From assembly GCF_042956465.1 (NCBI RefSeq), contig NZ_JBIBGL010000005.1:372001-436000 (forward strand): DNA of 64,000 bases, written 5' to 3'. Numbering within the stretch: the first letter of the stretch is position 1; every line of letters starts with the position of its first letter. The translations under genes and the position numbers were made by a program. Source of the stretch: Embleya sp042956465. GTDB lineage: Bacteria; Actinomycetota; Actinomycetes; Streptomycetales; Streptomycetaceae. Under the pieces are notes generated by a model, which saw only the letters and a list, made by a program, of their open reading frames with translations, made no database searches and was not told the origin of the DNA. Of this stretch, positions 60,208-64,000 are shown one piece after another.

Positions 60208-61374
60208 ATGGTCATGCGCGTCTCCCGCCTGGAGCACATCCCCGGCATCGGCGTGGACAGGGTCGGCGACGCCGCCGACGCCGCACACGATCCGGACCTG
60301 CTGCGTCTGGAGAACCTCGACACCGACATCCGCCCGCCGGCCGTCGCGCTCGCCGCCACCCGGGCCGCGATCGACGACGACGCGGCCAACAGCTACCTGC
60401 CGTTCCACGGTTCGCTCGCCCTGCGCGAGGCCGCCGCGGCGCACGTGGGCCGCATCGCGGGACGCGCGTACGACCCGCACGAGGAGGTGATCAACGCGGC
60501 CGGCGGGCTCAACGGCATCCTCGACGTGCTGCTCGCCACGGTCGAGCCGGGCCGCGAGGTGGTGCTCGCCGACCCGATCTACGCCGGCCTGGTCAACCGG
60601 ATCCGCCTCGCCGGGGGCGTTCCGCGCCATGTGCCGTGCACCGCGGGCCCGGACGGCTGGAGCACCGATCCGGACGAACTCGCCGCCGCGGTCGGCCCGA
60701 ACACCGCCGCCGTGCTGGTGATGTCCCCGGCGATGCCCACCGGCGCGCTGCTCGACCACACGCACTGGGACGCGCTGGCCCGCGCGGTGGCCGAGCACGA
60801 CTGTTGGGTGATCCACGACGCGGCGATGGAGCGCATCCGGTTCGACGGCAGGGCTCCCGACCATCCGGCGGCGCATCCCGGGCTGGCTCATCGCACCATC
60901 ACGTGCGGTGCCGCCTCCAAGGAACTGCGGATGATCGGCTGGCGGGTGGGGTGGGTGGTCGGGCCCGCCGAGATCATGGCCGACGTCAAACTCGTCGGCC
61001 TGAGCAACGTGGTCTGCCCCGTCGGCATCGGTCAGGCGGCCGTCGCCGCCGCGCTGTCCGCGCCCGACGCGGACGCCGACGTCGCCGCCGCGACCGGGAT
61101 CTGGCGGGAGCGCTGCGCGACCATCCTGGACGCACTCGCCGACTACCCGTGCATCCGACCGCACGGCGGCTGGTCGCTGCTGATCGACACGGCCGCGATG
61201 GGCCTGGCCCCGGAGGTCGCCGCCGAACGGCTGTTCCGGCTCGGCCGGATCGCGGCCACGCCGATGAACGGCTGGGGTCCGCAGGGGAGTACGCACCTGC
61301 GTCTGGTCTTCGCCAACGAACCGGTGGAGCGATTGGGCGACGTACGCGCCCGGTTCGCGGCGGCGTTCGGCTGA
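60208..61374 (+). CDS. PLP-dependent aminotransferase (class I/II)
   Basis: A 388-residue fold-type I enzyme. PLP residues: AAGGLNGILD (phosphate-binding turn), VMSPAMPTGALL (in place of the usual NPTG, here MPTG), HDAAMERIRFDG (Asp), and the Schiff-base lysine in GAASKELRMIGWRVGW. A C-terminal substrate-arginine motif STHLRLVFANEP is present. It transfers amino groups between amino and keto acids. Contrast with the lysine-less relative at 10630. Divergent from, and probably regulated by, the XRE-cupin protein. Confidence 0.88.
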   Translation: MVMRVSRLEHIPGIGVDRVGDAADAAHDPDLLRLENLDTDIRPPAVALAATRAAIDDDAANSYLPFHGSLALREAAAAHVGRIAGRAYDPHEEVINAAGGLNGILDVLLATVEPGREVVLADPIYAGLVNRIRLAGGVPRHVPCTAGPDGWSTDPDELAAAVGPNTAAVLVMSPAMPTGALLDHTHWDALARAVAEHDCWVIHDAAMERIRFDGRAPDHPAAHPGLAHRTITCGAASKELRMIGWRVGWVVGPAEIMADVKLVGLSNVVCPVGIGQAAVAAALSAPDADADVAAATGIWRERCATILDALADYPCIRPHGGWSLLIDTAAMGLAPEVAAERLFRLGRIAATPMNGWGPQGSTHLRLVFANEPVERLGDVRARFAAAFG

Positions 61375-61487
61375 CCGGGCCGACCAGCGGTGCTTTGTGG
61401 CGACCGGGGGTGTAGGTGCGCGCGGGCGGCGGTTGGCGGGTGGGCGCCGGCCGGGCGCTGCTGCGGGTGCGCCTGCCGGTGAGCGCG

Positions 61488-61579
61488 TGCGGGCGGGGCG
61501 CTGCCGCGGGTGAGCGCCTGCGTGGGCGCGTGCGGGCGGGCGCCTGCGGGCGGGGCGCTGCCGCGGGTGAGCGTCTGCG
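61488..61579. repeat. Pair of 35-bp direct repeats in GC-rich spacer
   Basis: A 35-base element starting TGCGGGCGGGGCGCTGC occurs at 61488-61522 and again at 61545-61579 with 34 of 35 matches, 57 bases apart, in a 279-bp gene-free spacer of GCGGGCG-rich sequence. Confidence 0.8.
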
Positions 61580-61653
61580 GCCGCGCAACCCGAGTGCGCC
61601 GGCCTGGGCTGCCGCGCCGACGCGACGCCCCGGGTGCGTCGCGTCGGGCGTCG

Positions 61654-62049
61654 TCAGGCCAGTCGGTGGCCGGTGGTGCTGTCCACGTGGTCCGGGATCT
61701 CGCCCAGGTGCCGGTCCCCCGTGGTCGAGGTTCCCGTGGGCTCGAACATCAGGATGGAGCCGCCCGGCGACGACGGCTTGTGCTCGGTGCCCTTGGGCAC
61801 CACGAAGGTGTCTCCCTTGCGCAGCACCACCGTGTGTTCGCCGCCGTCCGCTTTCCGCAGTGCGATGTCGAACCGCCCGTCGAGGACGAGGAAGAACTCG
61901 TCGGTGTCCTCGTGTACATGCCACACGTGCTCACCCAGAGTGTGGGCGATGCGCACGTCGTAGTCGTTCATTCGGGCCACGATCCGAGGGCTGTACACGT
62001 CCTCGAAGGTCGCCAGTGCTTCGGTGAGGTTGACGGGCTTGATCTCCAT
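61654..62049 (-). CDS. Small cupin-domain protein
   Basis: A 131-residue cupin: motif 1 HVWHVHEDTDEFFLVLDGRFDIAL and motif 2 GDTFVVPKGTEHKP hold the metal ligands. It begins MEIKPVNLTEALATFEDVYSPRIVARMNDYDVRIAHTLGEHVW, a layout typical of mannose-6-phosphate isomerase-like/cupin_2 proteins. ATG 62049 is chosen; ATG 62067 is possible. Downstream gene is unlinked. Role unknown. Confidence 0.85.
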   Translation of the reverse strand: MEIKPVNLTEALATFEDVYSPRIVARMNDYDVRIAHTLGEHVWHVHEDTDEFFLVLDGRFDIALRKADGGEHTVVLRKGDTFVVPKGTEHKPSSPGGSILMFEPTGTSTTGDRHLGEIPDHVDSTTGHRLA

Positions 62050-62151
62050 GACCCGATTCTCGACCATCGCTCGGGCGCGCGTCTTGTACGTTTCCAACCC
62101 GCCGACACCCCGCACCCGATCCGCTGCCCACGCGGCGGCCGGCTGCCGTAC

Positions 62152-62796
62152 TCAGCGCCCGGAGCCCCCCTGGACCAGCCGCAACCGCGCCCGTTCACGC
62201 GGCTTCTCGGTGGTTCCGCCATCGAGGCCGAGGCGGAGGCGGAGGCCCGGACCGCTACCGATACCCGGACCGTCCGGGCCGTCGGAGCCGTCGTTGAGGA
62301 GCCTGCACATCGCTTCCTTGGAGTGGTCGCCCTCGTCGAGCAGTCGACGGATCAGCGGCTCGTCCTCCGGCCGGTCCGCGCGCTCGGGGTCGGCGATGCC
62401 CTCGGACAACCGCTGGACCAGGTCGAGGAGCGCGTGGTCCTCGGGTGTCAGGCCGCCGGCCCGCCAACCCTGTGCGGCCGGATGATTGCGGCGCAACGCC
62501 GCGCCCGCCGCCACCGCGCGGGCCGAGTTCGCGTCCCGCAGCACGGCTATCGCTCGCGCGGCCCACGCCCGCGGGCTCTGCCGGCGACGGTAGGCGAGCC
62601 GATGCTCGGGGGGCGCGACACGGCGTCGCGCGGTGCGCACGGCGGCGACGTGTCCGCGCATACGATCCACCGTCGGGCCGTCGACCCACTCGATGCCCCA
62701 GGCCGCGATGCCGTCGACGACGATTCGCACCTCGGTCCCGGCGACCCTGGTCAACTCCCCGTCCAGCCCGACCTCCCGGATCTCGCGATCGCTCAC
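62152..62796 (-). CDS. Hypothetical protein
   Basis: A 214-residue protein of unknown function; GTG 62796 is favoured by AAGGAG seven bases upstream. The N-terminal 40 residues look like a small beta-rich segment (REVGLDGELTRVAGTEVRIVVDGIAAWGIEWVDG), the middle is Arg/Ala-rich helical (VRTARRRVAPPEHRLAYRRRQSPRAWAARAIAVLRDANSARAVAAG), then acidic (PEDHALLDLVQRLSEGIADPERADRPEDEP), and the tail is Gly/Pro/Arg-rich. No signal or membrane segment. Not recognised. Confidence 0.6.
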   Translation of the reverse strand: MSDREIREVGLDGELTRVAGTEVRIVVDGIAAWGIEWVDGPTVDRMRGHVAAVRTARRRVAPPEHRLAYRRRQSPRAWAARAIAVLRDANSARAVAAGAALRRNHPAAQGWRAGGLTPEDHALLDLVQRLSEGIADPERADRPEDEPLIRRLLDEGDHSKEAMCRLLNDGSDGPDGPGIGSGPGLRLRLGLDGGTTEKPRERARLRLVQGGSGR

Positions 62797-63024
62797 CGCC
62801 GCTCCTTCCGATCGCGTGATCACCCGTTCGGCCACCGTTCCGGATCATGCCCATGCCGAAGGGTCCGAACACAAAATACATCTCTGCACCGACCTCGCGG
62901 ATCGGCTTGCATTTGCGACTCAACAATGGGCATACAGCCGGCAGATGCCACTCCGATCGGCCGGCCGCGTCGACCGCCGACCTCCGACCGTCGACCCGGC
63001 CGCCGCCGGACCCGATGTGCCTGC

Positions 63025-63465
63025 TCAGTACGGGAGTTGCCCGTGCACCCGAAGCAACAGCTCGTTCAGGACGCCCTGTTCGGAGGCGTTCAACGGCTCC
63101 AGCAGTCGATCCTGGACCTCGCGCGCATCCGCCTCCAACTCGGCCAGGGCAATGCGGCCGGCCGCAGTGAGACTGACCCGGACGCGACGGCGGTCCGTCG
63201 GGTCGCGCACCCGCTCCACCCATTCGGCGACGGCGAGTTCGTCGAGCACCTTGACCACGTCGCTGGGGTGGATGGCCAGCCGGGCGGCCAGGTCACGCTG
63301 CGCATGCGGACCGAAGTCGGCCAGCGCGGCGAGCACGGCCATGTGCCACAGGCGCAGCCCCCTGTCGGCGAGGCGGTCGGCGAGCCGGCCTCGGGCGGTC
63401 TTGCCGACCCGGGACAGCAGGTAGGTGGTCAGCGCGGTCAGCGTCGGCGGCGCGGTCTCGTTCAT
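63025..63465 (-). CDS. MarR-family transcriptional regulator
   Basis: A 146-residue winged helix protein: LSRVGKTARGRLADRLADRGLRLWHMAVLAALADFGPHAQRDLAARLAIHPSDVVKVLDELAVAEWVERVRDPTDRRRVRVSLTAAG is the DNA-binding core with the DxRxxRV wing. ATG 63465 chosen; an upstream in-frame ATG at 63504 would overlap the operator. Divergent from a VOC protein gene with a palindrome between them, so it probably represses that gene and itself. Confidence 0.9.
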   Translation of the reverse strand: MNETAPPTLTALTTYLLSRVGKTARGRLADRLADRGLRLWHMAVLAALADFGPHAQRDLAARLAIHPSDVVKVLDELAVAEWVERVRDPTDRRRVRVSLTAAGRIALAELEADAREVQDRLLEPLNASEQGVLNELLLRVHGQLPY

Positions 63466-63485
63466 GGCGACTACTATAGGCTCCG

Positions 63486-63498
63486 ACCAATGATTGGT
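63486..63498. promoter_or_regulatory. MarR operator
   Basis: ACCAATGATTGGT is a perfect palindrome with a central G, 21 bp from the MarR start and 27 bp from the VOC start; TATAGT beside it may be the MarR -10. Confidence 0.7.
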
Positions 63499-63524
63499 TC
63501 TCACCTACGAATTTCGGAGTTCGG

Positions 63525-63935
63525 ATGGACGCCCTGCACCCCCGCCTTCTGGTCGACCGCTTCGCCGACTGCTTCCGCTTCTACGACGCCGTCCTGCCCG
63601 AACTGATCGGCGCCACCCGCACCCGCGGCGCCGCGCACGGTCCCTACGCGAGCTGGGACGTGGGCGCCGAGGGCGTGCTGATGTTGTTCGACCGCACGGC
63701 GATGGCCGAGGTGGTGGGCGCCGGCCACCTGCCCGGCGAGCCCCCCGCGCCGGTGCAGGACCACACGATGTTCGTCAGCCGGGTCGCCGACCTGGACACG
63801 GCGTACGCACTGTGTCTGGCGCACGGCGCACAGCCGGTCACCCCGCCCACCCACCGCCCGGCCTGGGGCGAGGGCCTGCACACCGCCCACGTCCGCGATC
63901 CGGCCGGCACCCTGCTCGAACTCCAGTCCTACTGA
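63525..63935 (+). CDS. VOC/glyoxalase-family protein
   Basis: A 136-residue vicinal-oxygen-chelate protein: two betaalphabetabetabeta units, LHPRLLVDRFADCFRFYDAVLPELIG and DHTMFVSRVADLDTAYALCLAHGA, ending VRDPAGTLLELQSY with the metal-ligand glutamate position. GGAG precedes ATG 63525. Glyoxalase-like or antibiotic-binding role; controlled by the divergent MarR. Confidence 0.88.
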   Translation: MDALHPRLLVDRFADCFRFYDAVLPELIGATRTRGAAHGPYASWDVGAEGVLMLFDRTAMAEVVGAGHLPGEPPAPVQDHTMFVSRVADLDTAYALCLAHGAQPVTPPTHRPAWGEGLHTAHVRDPAGTLLELQSY

Positions 63936-64000
63936 GGCGCGTTCGGCACGGTGACCGGTTCGAGTCGGGCCAATACGGCGCTCGGGGCCTGTTCCCGGGG
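63929..64000 (-). CDS. Possible 3' end of a leftward gene (partial)
   Basis: The minus strand has an open frame from the window edge ending ...EQAPSAVLARLEPVTVPNAPQ and TAG at 63931-63929, overlapping the VOC stop by seven bases. Only 23 residues are visible and codon third positions are mostly G or C. Too short to identify. Confidence 0.35.
   Translation of the reverse strand, partial: PREQAPSAVLARLEPVTVPNAPQ

Overview
The window is very GC-rich (above 70% by eye), densely coding, rich in GTG starts with GGAGG-type ribosome sites, and carries twin-arginine and lipoprotein exports, a chitinase with Streptomyces-type promoter boxes, an ECF42-type sigma factor with a DGPF partner, and many regulator/transporter pairs. 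This points to a streptomycete or close relative (Streptomycetaceae); the genus cannot be fixed from the sequence. No ribosomal or other core genes appear, so it looks like accessory chromosome from a draft assembly (one 100-N gap sits inside a 17-bp tandem repeat).

1-9.8 kb: an edge-truncated chitinase read leftward behind two DasR/chitinase-type 12-bp boxes; then a leftward run peptidase C45 - peptide-binding lipoprotein - permease B - permease C - ATPase D - ATPase F, divergent from a MurR/RpiR sugar-phosphate-sensing regulator. 9.9-13.7 kb: nucleoside deaminase, an aminotransferase-fold protein that has lost its PLP lysine, and an FAD amine/amino-acid oxidase. 14.0-15.7 kb: ECF42 sigma factor plus DGPF (YciI-like) protein with a matching promoter. 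16-20.5 kb: MFS exporter divergent from an ArsR-type regulator, an SGNH esterase, a GlxA-type regulator.

20.5-29 kb: quinone-reductase-like oxidoreductase, YqeB-like membrane protein, PhoD phosphatase, orphan peptide-binding lipoprotein, MerR regulator, MMPL transporter. 29.3-32 kb: TetR/EmrB-type pair with twin operators. 32-33.8 kb: auxiliary-type tryptophanyl-tRNA synthetase followed by TrmO, controlled by what looks like a complete Trp leader-peptide attenuator. 34.7-41.9 kb: atypical kinase, ROK regulator/MFS pair, DJ-1-like protein, LysR regulator, repeat array with assembly gap, ketopantoate reductase.

42.5-64 kb: SDR and MerR, EamA/MocR divergent pair with overlapping start codons, metallophosphoesterase-LamG protein, SDR, MFS/MerR divergent pair with a second, non-housekeeping-looking histidyl-tRNA synthetase and a LysE exporter, two paralogous small acetyltransferases, SDR, cupins, GlcG/HbpS-like protein, alpha/beta hydrolase, XRE-cupin regulator divergent from an aminotransferase, an unknown protein, and a MarR/VOC pair.

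The most informative signals are regulatory: the trpS attenuator (leader with Trp-Trp codons, 1:2, 2:3 and 3:4 pairings all present) and a set of perfect inverted repeats between divergent regulators and transporters. No CRISPR array, tRNA, rRNA, transposon or recognisable biosynthetic gene cluster was seen.
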